DNA of 17,901 nucleotides from Candidatus Gottesmanbacteria bacterium RIFOXYB1_FULL_47_11 (GTDB lineage: Bacteria; Patescibacteriota; Microgenomatia; UBA10105; UBA927). The notes beneath the pieces were generated by a model, which was not told the DNA's origin, did not search any database, and saw nothing but the letters and a program-made list of their open reading frames with translations. Positions within the stretch are counted from its first letter, which is position 1. Every line of letters starts with the position of its first letter. The stretch lies in the NCBI GenBank assembly GCA_001779455.1, contig MFKE01000001.1, positions 565 through 18,465 on the forward strand, given 5' to 3'. The translations under genes were made by a program, and so were the position numbers. This document shows positions 7,588 through 13,968 of this stretch, piece after piece.

Positions 7588-10391
7588 GAAATGCCCTCAG
7601 CAAGTGTTTCTTTTTGTATGTAGGCAACAAGCTCGCCGCTGAGCTTCTCCTTATATGATGACGGAAGCTGTACCTTGATGCGCGCATCTATTGTACACCC
7701 TTTGTCTTTCCGCAGCACCTGGATTTCACGGACCAGATCCCGCGCCGCGCCCTCGGCAACAAGCTCCGGCGTCATCGTAAAATCAAGCGTTACGTCCTCA
7801 AATTCTTTTTGTCCTTTGGGCTGTTCAAATACGACCTTCTTCACATTAGTCTCCGCCATAATAACTGCCTCTATCTCCGCCGGAAGCCGGGTGGCGCCAC
7901 GGTATGTAAGAGCAGCCAACGGCACGCGGACCTTCACGCCCTGCGCCTTGCGTCTTGCATGGGCCTTTTCCACGAGATGCCGCGCCCATTCCATATCCTC
8001 TTCAAGCTTCGGGTCATTGGGAGCACTACCCGGCCAGGATTCCAAATGAACGGACGCGCATCCGGTCAGATTCCGGTACATTTCCTCCGTGATAAATGGT
8101 ATAAGCGGTGCAAGAACTTTGGAATATTCCGTCAGTATGGTCCAGATGGTCATATATGCATCGTCTTTGGCCCTCCCTTTTGCCGCACTCGGTCCGACAC
8201 GGTCCCGGATCCTGCGCACATACCACAGCGACACGTCGCGGATAAATTGACCGGCGCGGCTTACGATCTCAGGGGTATCATATGCTTCGTATCCTTTCTC
8301 CGTCATGGCCTGTATGCTTCCGTTCATTTTAGAGAGAATCCACCGGTCCATGACATTTGTTGATTTTTCCTTTGCACCCGGTTCCCAGCCGTCAATGACG
8401 GCATAGGTGACGAAAAAGTTATACACATTCCACCAGAGAAGCAAAATCCCGCGGATCTGATTGCGGTACTCAAGCTCCGATATGCGAATATCTTCCCCAT
8501 GCATCACCGGCGCGCCCAACAAATACAACCGCAGGGCATCCCCGCCGTATTTCAGAATCATCTCTTTGGGGTCCGGATAGTTGCCGAAGTTTTTGCTCAT
8601 CTTACGTCCGTCCGTCCCCAGGATAACCCCGGTCACCAGCACATTTTTAAATGCATGCGAGTCAAACAGCGCCGTTGCAATGACATGCAGTACATAAAAC
8701 CACGCACGGATTTGCCCCGTATACTCGACGACAAAGTCCGGCGGAAAAAATGTTTTTAAATCTAAAGTTTTGTCAAACGGATAATGCCGTTCGGCAAAAG
8801 GCGCGCTCCCTGCCTCTATCCAGCTATCAAGTACTTCCGTCACGCGTTTAGCCTTCTCGCCGCATTCTTTGCAGGTAATGTGTACGTCGTCTATTTCCGG
8901 TTTATGAAGATCAGTAATTTTGGTGCCTGATGCCTCTTCCAGTTCCTTTATGGATCCGGGGACAAACCGGTGGCCTTTCGGGCACTCCCACACCGGTACC
9001 GGACTCCCCCAATAGCGGCTGCGGGATATACACCAATCCGGCGCGTTTTCCAGACTTTTGAGATATCTGCCGTATTTAAAGTGGTCGGGGAACCAGTTCA
9101 CCTGTTCATTGGTTTTCTTCATCCGGTCTTTCAGTTTCGCAACATTCACATACCACGCATCCTGCGGGGCATAATACAGTCTCGTGTGGCAGCGCCAGCA
9201 CGTCGGCACGGTGTGGGTATAGGAATCCACGCGGTACAGTAATCCGCGCTTCGTAAGGTCTTGGATAACCAAGGGGTCTACGTCCAGGTAATACTTCCCG
9301 GCCCAGTTGGGTACGTCGGGCTTCATAACCCCTTCTTCGTCAACATGCAGGACGATCTGGATCTGCTCCTTCTGCATCAGCGCTAGATCTTCTTCGCCGT
9401 ATGCGGCAATGGTGACAATGCCGGTGCCCTCATCTGCCGTAACAAAATCTCCGGGGACGACGACAAATGCTTTTTTGCCTTCATCGATTTTATAGAATGT
9501 GTAATGCGGCACAAATTTTTTACCGACCAGCGTCTCCCCGGAAAACTCCGCAAGAACCGTATGCGGCTTATTTGTCAGCATCTTCAGCGTTGATTTGGCA
9601 AGAATATATTTTTCTTTACTCTGCTGCACTTTGACGTAGGTTAGTTTTGGATTGACTGCCAGGGCGGGGGTCGCGATCTTATTCCACGGCGTCGTGCTCC
9701 AGGCAAGGAAATACGTATCCTTGTCCTCCGCCGTCTGGTACATGAATACGGCCGCAGGCTCGGTAATCTCCTTGTAATTATCCGCATCCATCGCCACCTC
9801 AAAATTGGAAATGGGCGTGACATCATGCGGGCAATACAGAGAAACGCGCAGCCCCTTGTAAATCAGATCCTTGTCGTACATTCCTTTAAACACCCACATC
9901 ACCGATTCCATATACGACAAATCCATCGTTTTGTAGGCATTGCGGAAATCTACCCAGCGGCCGATATGCTCCACATACCACTCCCACTCGCCGGAGACAT
10001 CCTGCACATACGACTTACACTCATCGATAAACTTTTTTACGCCGATGAGGCCTTCTATATCCTTCTTCCTTTTAATTTTCAGCTTCATCTCGACCTTGTT
10101 TTCCGCGGGCAGTCCGTGGCAGTCCCATCCCCATACGCGCCGGACACGGTACCCTTTCATCGTCCAGTAGCGGGGAAACACATCCTTCGGGATACTGGAA
10201 AGGAGCGTCCCGTAGTGCGGCAGTCCGGTGATAAACGGAGGGCCGTCCAGGAATGTCCAGCTTTTGCCCTGCGCGCGGTTTTCGATTGACTTTTCGAAAA
10301 TTTTATTTTCTTTCCAGTATGTGATCACCCGTTCTTCCAGTTCGGGGAAATTAATCTGCGCGGTAACAGGTTGAAATGGTACCTTTGCCAT
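7554..10391 (-). CDS. ileS: Isoleucyl-tRNA synthetase, type 2 (archaeal/eukaryotic-like)
   Basis: This 945-residue class I synthetase charges tRNA-Ile. The HIGH motif reads PHYGT (58-62), with HYGT in place of HIGH, and the second signature is KMSKN (597-601). CP1 editing-domain landmarks include WSTTPWN (231-237) and DEGTGIV (320-326). There, the residue that is usually His after GIV is Thr327. The CP segment has an internal zinc-ribbon-like element (Cys470, His474, Cys507, Cys510) followed by VLDSWIEAGSAP, as in type-2 enzymes, a class linked to mupirocin insensitivity. DCHGLPAENKVE (90-101) and QDAWYV are also typical. A tRNA-binding anticodon domain occupies the C-terminal third. The bacterial C-terminal four-Cys zinc finger is absent. 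Confidence 0.97.
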   Translation of the reverse strand: MAKVPFQPVTAQINFPELEERVITYWKENKIFEKSIENRAQGKSWTFLDGPPFITGLPHYGTLLSSIPKDVFPRYWTMKGYRVRRVWGWDCHGLPAENKVEMKLKIKRKKDIEGLIGVKKFIDECKSYVQDVSGEWEWYVEHIGRWVDFRNAYKTMDLSYMESVMWVFKGMYDKDLIYKGLRVSLYCPHDVTPISNFEVAMDADNYKEITEPAAVFMYQTAEDKDTYFLAWSTTPWNKIATPALAVNPKLTYVKVQQSKEKYILAKSTLKMLTNKPHTVLAEFSGETLVGKKFVPHYTFYKIDEGKKAFVVVPGDFVTADEGTGIVTIAAYGEEDLALMQKEQIQIVLHVDEEGVMKPDVPNWAGKYYLDVDPLVIQDLTKRGLLYRVDSYTHTVPTCWRCHTRLYYAPQDAWYVNVAKLKDRMKKTNEQVNWFPDHFKYGRYLKSLENAPDWCISRSRYWGSPVPVWECPKGHRFVPGSIKELEEASGTKITDLHKPEIDDVHITCKECGEKAKRVTEVLDSWIEAGSAPFAERHYPFDKTLDLKTFFPPDFVVEYTGQIRAWFYVLHVIATALFDSHAFKNVLVTGVILGTDGRKMSKNFGNYPDPKEMILKYGGDALRLYLLGAPVMHGEDIRISELEYRNQIRGILLLWWNVYNFFVTYAVIDGWEPGAKEKSTNVMDRWILSKMNGSIQAMTEKGYEAYDTPEIVSRAGQFIRDVSLWYVRRIRDRVGPSAAKGRAKDDAYMTIWTILTEYSKVLAPLIPFITEEMYRNLTGCASVHLESWPGSAPNDPKLEEDMEWARHLVEKAHARRKAQGVKVRVPLAALTYRGATRLPAEIEAVIMAETNVKKVVFEQPKGQKEFEDVTLDFTMTPELVAEGAARDLVREIQVLRKDKGCTIDARIKVQLPSSYKEKLSGELVAYIQKETLAEGISWGDTLSLSTG

Positions 10392-10403
10392 GGTGATTTT
10401 TCT

Positions 10404-10412
10404 ATTATATCA
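10404..10412 (-). promoter_or_regulatory. ileS extended -10 promoter
   Basis: TGA followed by TATAAT (10409-10404) on the minus strand, 12 bases before the ileS ATG, predicting a leader of about 5 bases. The TGA is also the stop codon of the upstream 94-residue gene. No good -35 is visible, which fits an extended -10 promoter. Confidence 0.6.
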
Positions 10413-10694
10413 GGATACGCGGAGAGTTTGTGCCAGCTCTGCATTCGTTAACGGCGTAATCTTTGTCCCGCCGGGCAGCACCAGCGTCAAACGGTCATAT
10501 TCTACACGTTGCCAACTGGCTCCGAATGGTAAATGGTTTATATTAAACCCTAATTCAGTAGCTTCTAATAAAAGACCTGATAATGCGAGCCTGTCGATAC
10601 GCGGTAACAGATCATACCCCTGTTCATCCTGAATGCGCTCGCCTTCCGGAACAAAAAACATTTTTTCGTTCGATTCCACTCGTGCAGGACACAT
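10410..10694 (-). CDS. Hypothetical protein, 94 residues
   Basis: I do not recognise the family. From ATG 10694 it reads MCPARVESNEKMFFVPEGER and ends in LTLVLPGGTKITPLTNAELAQTLRVS. It is acidic to neutral with no membrane segment, and has alternating beta and helical stretches (LSGLLLEATELGF, YDRLTLVLPGG). A 25-codon upstream extension is open but overlaps a hairpin and the promoter, so the shorter form is chosen. Its stop abuts the ileS promoter. Confidence 0.65.
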   Translation of the reverse strand: MCPARVESNEKMFFVPEGERIQDEQGYDLLPRIDRLALSGLLLEATELGFNINHLPFGASWQRVEYDRLTLVLPGGTKITPLTNAELAQTLRVS

Positions 10695-10700
10695 GCCCAC

Positions 10701-10709
10701 AGTATAGCA
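10701..10709 (-). promoter_or_regulatory. Extended -10 promoter, leaderless, for the 94-residue protein
   Basis: TGC then TATACT (10706-10701), ending 6 bases before the ATG at 10694. There is no convincing -35 at 17 bases. A TTGACA occurs only 8 bases upstream of the -10, too close to act as the -35. Confidence 0.6.
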
Positions 10710-10761
10710 TTTCGTGTCAAACGCGTACCTATTTGGCCTCGTGGGTAGCTGAGCAACCAAA

Positions 10762-10785
10762 CAACCCACCGTTTCCGATGGGTTG
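10762..10785 (-). terminator. Hairpin downstream of the YtxH-like gene, possible terminator
   Basis: CAACCCA (10762-10768) and TGGGTTG (10779-10785) form a 7-bp stem around a 10-base loop that may add two more pairs. It starts 20 bases past the YtxH stop on the minus strand and is followed there by a weak T-rich tract (TTTGGTT), so termination efficiency is uncertain. Confidence 0.45.
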
Positions 10786-10804
10786 CATTAGAAATGTAAT
10801 CGTC

Positions 10805-11062
10805 TTACACCGCGTCTTTCACGGCATCTACCACGTCTGCTACTTTTTCCTTCCCCTCTTCAATTTTATCCGCAACGTTTTCTTTGATTTCACCCACTTT
10901 GTCTTTTGCGTCGTCGATCGCGTTTATCACTTTTTTGCGGCTGTCTTTGTTAGCCAGAGCCGCCATTCCTGCAATCCCTACAGCAGCAGCACCGACTGCG
11001 GCGCCGACTGCGGCAGCTGCTCCCGGACTCATTCCGCCCTGCTTTTTTTGATCATCTGTCAT
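10805..11062 (-). CDS. YtxH-like small membrane protein
   Basis: This 85-residue protein has a polar N-terminus (MTDDQKKQGGMSPG), an Ala/Gly-rich membrane helix at about 14-37, then a charged amphipathic helix with repeats such as DAKDKVGEIKENVADKIEEGKEKVADVV. That layout matches the YtxH family, known from Bacillus general-stress genes, whose molecular role is unclear. Unlike most genes here it has a strong Shine-Dalgarno GAGGTG (11075-11070) 7 bases before the ATG, so it must have a real 5' leader. A small hairpin sits in that leader. Confidence 0.75.
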   Translation of the reverse strand: MTDDQKKQGGMSPGAAAAVGAAVGAAAVGIAGMAALANKDSRKKVINAIDDAKDKVGEIKENVADKIEEGKEKVADVVDAVKDAV

Positions 11063-11085
11063 ATCTTTTCACCTCATTTCTTATG

Positions 11086-11099
11086 TCCGCCTAAGCGGA
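11086..11099 (-). promoter_or_regulatory. Small leader hairpin upstream of the YtxH-like gene
   Basis: TCCGC, loop of 4, GCGGA: a 5-bp GC-rich stem 10 bases upstream of the Shine-Dalgarno. It could protect the transcript end or modulate access to the ribosome site; chance is also possible. Confidence 0.35.
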
Positions 11100-11159
11100 T
11101 AAATCTATATTCAGCGTAGCAAACCAACGGGTATATGGCAAGAGCCGGATATTACCCTG

Positions 11160-11168
11160 TGCTATGAT
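11160..11168 (+). promoter_or_regulatory. Extended -10 promoter, leaderless, for the zinc-ribbon protein
   Basis: TGC followed by TATGAT (11163-11168), ending 6 bases before the GTG start at 11175. No clear -35 is present. Confidence 0.55.
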
Positions 11169-11174
11169 ACACAC

Positions 11175-11531
11175 GTGGACCCAATACCTGTTCTCACAAC
11201 AGTCTGCCCGTTTTGTTCGTCGCCTGTTGATAGTACGGTGTTTTTCTGCCCCACGTGCGGAAAAAATGTGAAAGAAAAGCCTCTGTCAACCGGCATCTGG
11301 ACACAACTGGGCGTATATGCCATCAGCATCATTCTCCCGCCGCTGTTTATCGGCTGGACGATTAAGTACCTCAAATCCTCCGATCCGGCAGCCAAACGAA
11401 TCGGGATTATTTCCCTGGTCCTAACCATTGTTGCCATAGGGGTCGCCATTTGGCTCTCTCTCGCTATATCGAAGTCTATAACCCAACAGGTGAATCAACA
11501 GCTCAATCAATACCAGAATCTCGGCCTCTGA
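11175..11531 (+). CDS. Zinc-ribbon membrane protein, 118 residues
   Basis: The N-terminus has a zinc ribbon with Cys pairs CPFC (11, 14) and CPTC (25, 28), followed by two hydrophobic helices at about 46-66 and 75-97, and a Gln/Asn-rich tail (QQVNQQLNQYQN). The ribbon is expected in the cytoplasm with the tail on the same side. The function is unknown; the pattern resembles many zinc-ribbon/DUF membrane proteins of small genomes. GTG is the only start compatible with the whole ribbon, and a -10 box ends 6 bases before it. It is divergent from the YtxH-like gene. Confidence 0.75.
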   Translation: MDPIPVLTTVCPFCSSPVDSTVFFCPTCGKNVKEKPLSTGIWTQLGVYAISIILPPLFIGWTIKYLKSSDPAAKRIGIISLVLTIVAIGVAIWLSLAISKSITQQVNQQLNQYQNLGL

Positions 11532-11542
11532 AAACTTAGTTC

Positions 11543-11551
11543 TGGTATACT
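11543..11551 (+). promoter_or_regulatory. Extended -10 promoter, leaderless, for the Nudix gene
   Basis: TGG followed by TATACT (11546-11551), ending 7 bases before the ATG at 11559. It lies in the 27-base gap after the zinc-ribbon gene. Confidence 0.6.
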
Positions 11552-11558
11552 TACTTCC

Positions 11559-11969
11559 ATGAAATCCCGCGTTGTTGTTGTAGGGCTTATTAATAAAAGA
11601 GATAAATATTTGCTGGGCAGGAAACCCAAAAATATCGGGCCATATCCTAACACCTGGAATATCCCGGGCGGCGGAGTTAATCTTGAAGAAGAAACAGTAG
11701 AAGAAGCCTTGCGAAGAGAAATAGCCGAAGAAACTGCCATTGAAATAGATGACATTCAACATATAGGTTTTGACGAAGATACGGAGCCGGACAAACATGG
11801 CGAGATGACACATTATCTGTTTCTTGCGTTTAAAGCAACGTACAAATCGGGAACAGTAAAGCCCGGTGACGATATAAGCAGCCTTTCATGGGTTGGAAAA
11901 GACAAAATAAAAAGCCTTACTCTTAACAAACCTTCTAAAAAACTCTTCAAAAACCTCAAGATTCTTTAA
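11559..11969 (+). CDS. Nudix hydrolase (MutT-like)
   Basis: This 136-residue protein carries a Nudix box at residues 39-61 (Gly39, Glu45, Arg53, Glu54, Glu57, Glu58). It fits Gx5Ex7REUxEExGU except that the last Gly is Ala60. The box binds Mg2+ and supports cleavage of a nucleoside diphosphate linked to another group. Substrates in the family include oxidised dNTPs, NDP-sugars and caps; nothing here fixes the choice. IPGGGVNL before the box is typical. The protein is soluble with no signal. It is followed after 60 bases by the P-loop kinase-like gene on the same strand, which has its own -10. Confidence 0.9.
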   Translation: MKSRVVVVGLINKRDKYLLGRKPKNIGPYPNTWNIPGGGVNLEEETVEEALRREIAEETAIEIDDIQHIGFDEDTEPDKHGEMTHYLFLAFKATYKSGTVKPGDDISSLSWVGKDKIKSLTLNKPSKKLFKNLKIL

Positions 11970-12003
11970 AATCTGCTTACTGATGGCAGCTTGGCTATTT
12001 ACG

Positions 12004-12027
12004 TTTGGCCTGATATAATAGGCCAAA
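12004..12027 (+). promoter_or_regulatory. Extended -10 promoter inside a perfect inverted repeat (candidate operator)
   Basis: TTTGGCCT (12004-12011) and its exact reverse complement AGGCCAAA (12020-12027) flank 8 bases that contain most of an extended -10 (TGA then TATAAT, 12011-12019). The -10 is 10 bases from the ATG at 12030. A dimeric repressor bound here would block the promoter. There is no T tract, so a terminator is unlikely. Confidence 0.55.
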
Positions 12028-12029
12028 AT

Positions 12030-12626
12030 ATGAATATAGAACAAAGCCGCCTGTATAATGTCGCCGGTCTGGATGCAACGGGAAAATCTACGCTTGCTCA
12101 AGAACTACAAAAAACGTTCAACGGCGTTATGACCTATTGTCCACCGGACTGGATGAGACCATATCGGAGTTTTTTTAATAACTCCACCGTTGACCTACGG
12201 TTTTTATACTATGCACTCAGCAATGTTTGGGTAGACAAGGCTATCGTCCGACCGCTTTTGGAAAAAGGCGGACAATATGTGTTTCAGGATCGGACATGGT
12301 TAGACACGTTGTCAGCGCATGAAGATAAGGGGGCTTCTCCATTTTGGCTTCATTTAGGAACAAAAATCGCACGAAAGGCAAGCCGTCCGGATATTGCCTT
12401 TATTATCCGCGTCGATAACATGGTCAGGCGCCAAAGAATGATGGATCGGGGTGCTACAACTCCGGACGACTTAACAAGTCTTCAGAACCAACCGGCGATG
12501 GAACAAAATTATATCAGGTGGGCGGATCGACTCCAGTGGAATGCGGTTATCTTTGATAATACCCATTTTACTCCGGATCAGGCCCGTGATGCACTCGCCA
12601 AACAAATTAATGAGCGGCATCCTTAA
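12030..12626 (+). CDS. P-loop nucleotide kinase, thymidylate-kinase-like
   Basis: The 198-residue protein starts MNIEQSRLYN and has a Walker A motif GLDATGKST at 13-21. It then has a DRTW segment at 87-90 (in the place of the DR(Y/H) of thymidylate kinases) and an Arg-rich lid-like stretch MVRRQRMMDRG (131-141). Thymidylate and other (deoxy)nucleoside monophosphate kinases transfer phosphate from ATP to dNMP. Divergence from canonical Tmk (GxDGxGKST) leaves the substrate open; deoxynucleoside kinase is an alternative. The frame extends 13 codons upstream, but the promoter lies inside that extension, so ATG 12030 is chosen. Its end overlaps the convergent GreA-type gene by 4 bases. Confidence 0.8.
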   Translation: MNIEQSRLYNVAGLDATGKSTLAQELQKTFNGVMTYCPPDWMRPYRSFFNNSTVDLRFLYYALSNVWVDKAIVRPLLEKGGQYVFQDRTWLDTLSAHEDKGASPFWLHLGTKIARKASRPDIAFIIRVDNMVRRQRMMDRGATTPDDLTSLQNQPAMEQNYIRWADRLQWNAVIFDNTHFTPDQARDALAKQINERHP

Positions 12627-13132
12627 AACGACCCGGGTAAAACTTTTCTTATTGTAATGCTTTGAGGTTTTCCTTTGGGAACTTGATACTCTACTTGATC
12701 ACCGGATCGCTTCCCCAAAAGTGTCTGCCCCAACGGAGATTCATAAGATATCCACCCGAGTTTTTGAGTGGCATCATCCGGACCCAGAAGAATAAATGTT
12801 TCATCCTCAGTTTCCCCTGTGAATCTCACTATCACACCGTTCCCAATGGCTATCGTATCAACGTCTTGTCGCGGCTCAATAATTACCACATCGTTTAGCT
12901 TTTGTTTAACGTCCGAAAGCATTCGTGACGTCAGATCGACCTGCCTGGACGCCTCTTCATAAGCGAAGTTATCGTGATATTCGTCGCCTTTTTCTATAGC
13001 CGCTCCCATCTCCAACCGGCGACGCATGAGATCTTGCTGTAAACTCACCAACCGCCGCTCCATAACTTCTTTTGTGAAGCTCGTCATCATGTGTATTCCC
13101 TGACGTCTATCCTTTTCAAATTTATTATTCAT
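12623..13132 (-). CDS. GreA/GreB-family transcription elongation factor
   Basis: This 169-residue protein has a predicted N-terminal coiled coil (about 18-80) with an acidic tip EKGDEYHDNFAYEEA (47-61), the region that enters the RNA polymerase secondary channel and stimulates cleavage of backtracked RNA. The C-terminal FKBP-like domain ends in SPLGQTLLGKRSGDQVEYQVPKG (about 132-154). It could be the main GreA or a paralog; the basic N-terminal leader MNNKFEKDRRQGIHMM is unusual, and Met15 or Met16 might be the true start. A Shine-Dalgarno AAAAGGA lies 9 bases before ATG 13132 and overlaps the stop region of the PfkB gene 14 bases upstream. It is the last gene of the reductase-like operon. 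Confidence 0.88.
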   Translation of the reverse strand: MNNKFEKDRRQGIHMMTSFTKEVMERRLVSLQQDLMRRRLEMGAAIEKGDEYHDNFAYEEASRQVDLTSRMLSDVKQKLNDVVIIEPRQDVDTIAIGNGVIVRFTGETEDETFILLGPDDATQKLGWISYESPLGQTLLGKRSGDQVEYQVPKGKPQSITIRKVLPGSF

Positions 13133-13146
13133 AAACAGATTTCCTT

Positions 13147-13968
13147 TTAAGGTAACAAAGGTACGCGTTTATCGGATGCTATATGTTCCACGCCAAATTC
13201 GGTGACGGATAAAGATGCCGTTCTCACAGCCAACTCTAATGCAGTTTCCACTGAAAAACCCCTGGCGCGCTGAGCTAAAAATGCTCCCGCAAGCACATCT
13301 CCTGCTCCGGTTGTATCAACCGGAACAACCGCCGGAGCCGGTATAATAATTACCTCTTTGCCGTGTATGTAAGCAGCGCCGTCTTTGCCTTTTTTAAGTA
13401 CAATAGGCGCATCAAATGCAATATCCCCCAGCTGACGGACAATTTCATATTCTACTTCATTTGCGAAAATTAAAGAAGCCCTGCGAAACATTTGCCTGGT
13501 CAATTCCGGGGATTGTATTACAAATTCCTCAAAACTATCGACAGAAACGTGCGGGTGACCGGCTAACACATCCAGCCATGTTAATGCATGATCAGGAAGT
13601 TGCGTCGGGAGGTGAATAAATTTTGCCGACATATATGTATCCGGCAATATTGTCGTCTCCAAAAAGCCGGCCACTCCCCGCTGAGCGGAAAATTCTCTTG
13701 TATTATCCTCGTGCTGTGTCAAAACAAATCTACATGTTGCCCCGCCATCTACTACCCTGACCCCTTCTATGTCAATTCCTTTTTGTGAAAGGAGTTCCAT
13801 GTCAAAATCACGGCCAACCTTCGCCACGACGCCAACCTTCTGGCTAAACCGTGCCGCTCCGACCGCAGAATAATACGCGGCTCCGCCGGGCGACACTTTA
13901 TTTCCCATCGGAGTAATATCCTGATTCCATGCTATGTCCCCAATGATTGCTACATCGAGCTCTTTCAT
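13147..13968 (-). CDS. PfkB-family carbohydrate/nucleoside kinase
   Basis: This 273-residue ribokinase-like enzyme has the N-terminal GG motif region SPGGAAYYSAVGAARF (26-41). The C-terminal PfkB signature DTTGAGDVLAGAF (218-230) has an anion hole and the catalytic base Asp224. The N-terminal lid is short. The family phosphorylates sugars or nucleosides (ribose, fructose-6-P, adenosine, inosine) with ATP. Shortness and lack of a long lid fit nucleoside or ribokinase-like members, but the substrate cannot be fixed. Its start overlaps the stop of the reductase-like gene as ATGA, which implies translational coupling and a shared role. Confidence 0.88.
   Translation of the reverse strand: MKELDVAIIGDIAWNQDITPMGNKVSPGGAAYYSAVGAARFSQKVGVVAKVGRDFDMELLSQKGIDIEGVRVVDGGATCRFVLTQHEDNTREFSAQRGVAGFLETTILPDTYMSAKFIHLPTQLPDHALTWLDVLAGHPHVSVDSFEEFVIQSPELTRQMFRRASLIFANEVEYEIVRQLGDIAFDAPIVLKKGKDGAAYIHGKEVIIIPAPAVVPVDTTGAGDVLAGAFLAQRARGFSVETALELAVRTASLSVTEFGVEHIASDKRVPLLP

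Noticed and set aside
10741..10800. Possible small RNA or tRNA-like element around the hairpin
   Set aside because: Only one 7-bp stem is seen, with no cloverleaf, T-arm motif or clear promoter of its own; a weak terminator explains it better.
11991..12029. Upstream start for the P-loop kinase-like gene
   Set aside because: The extension contains the promoter and most of the inverted repeat; the Walker A position fits the shorter form.
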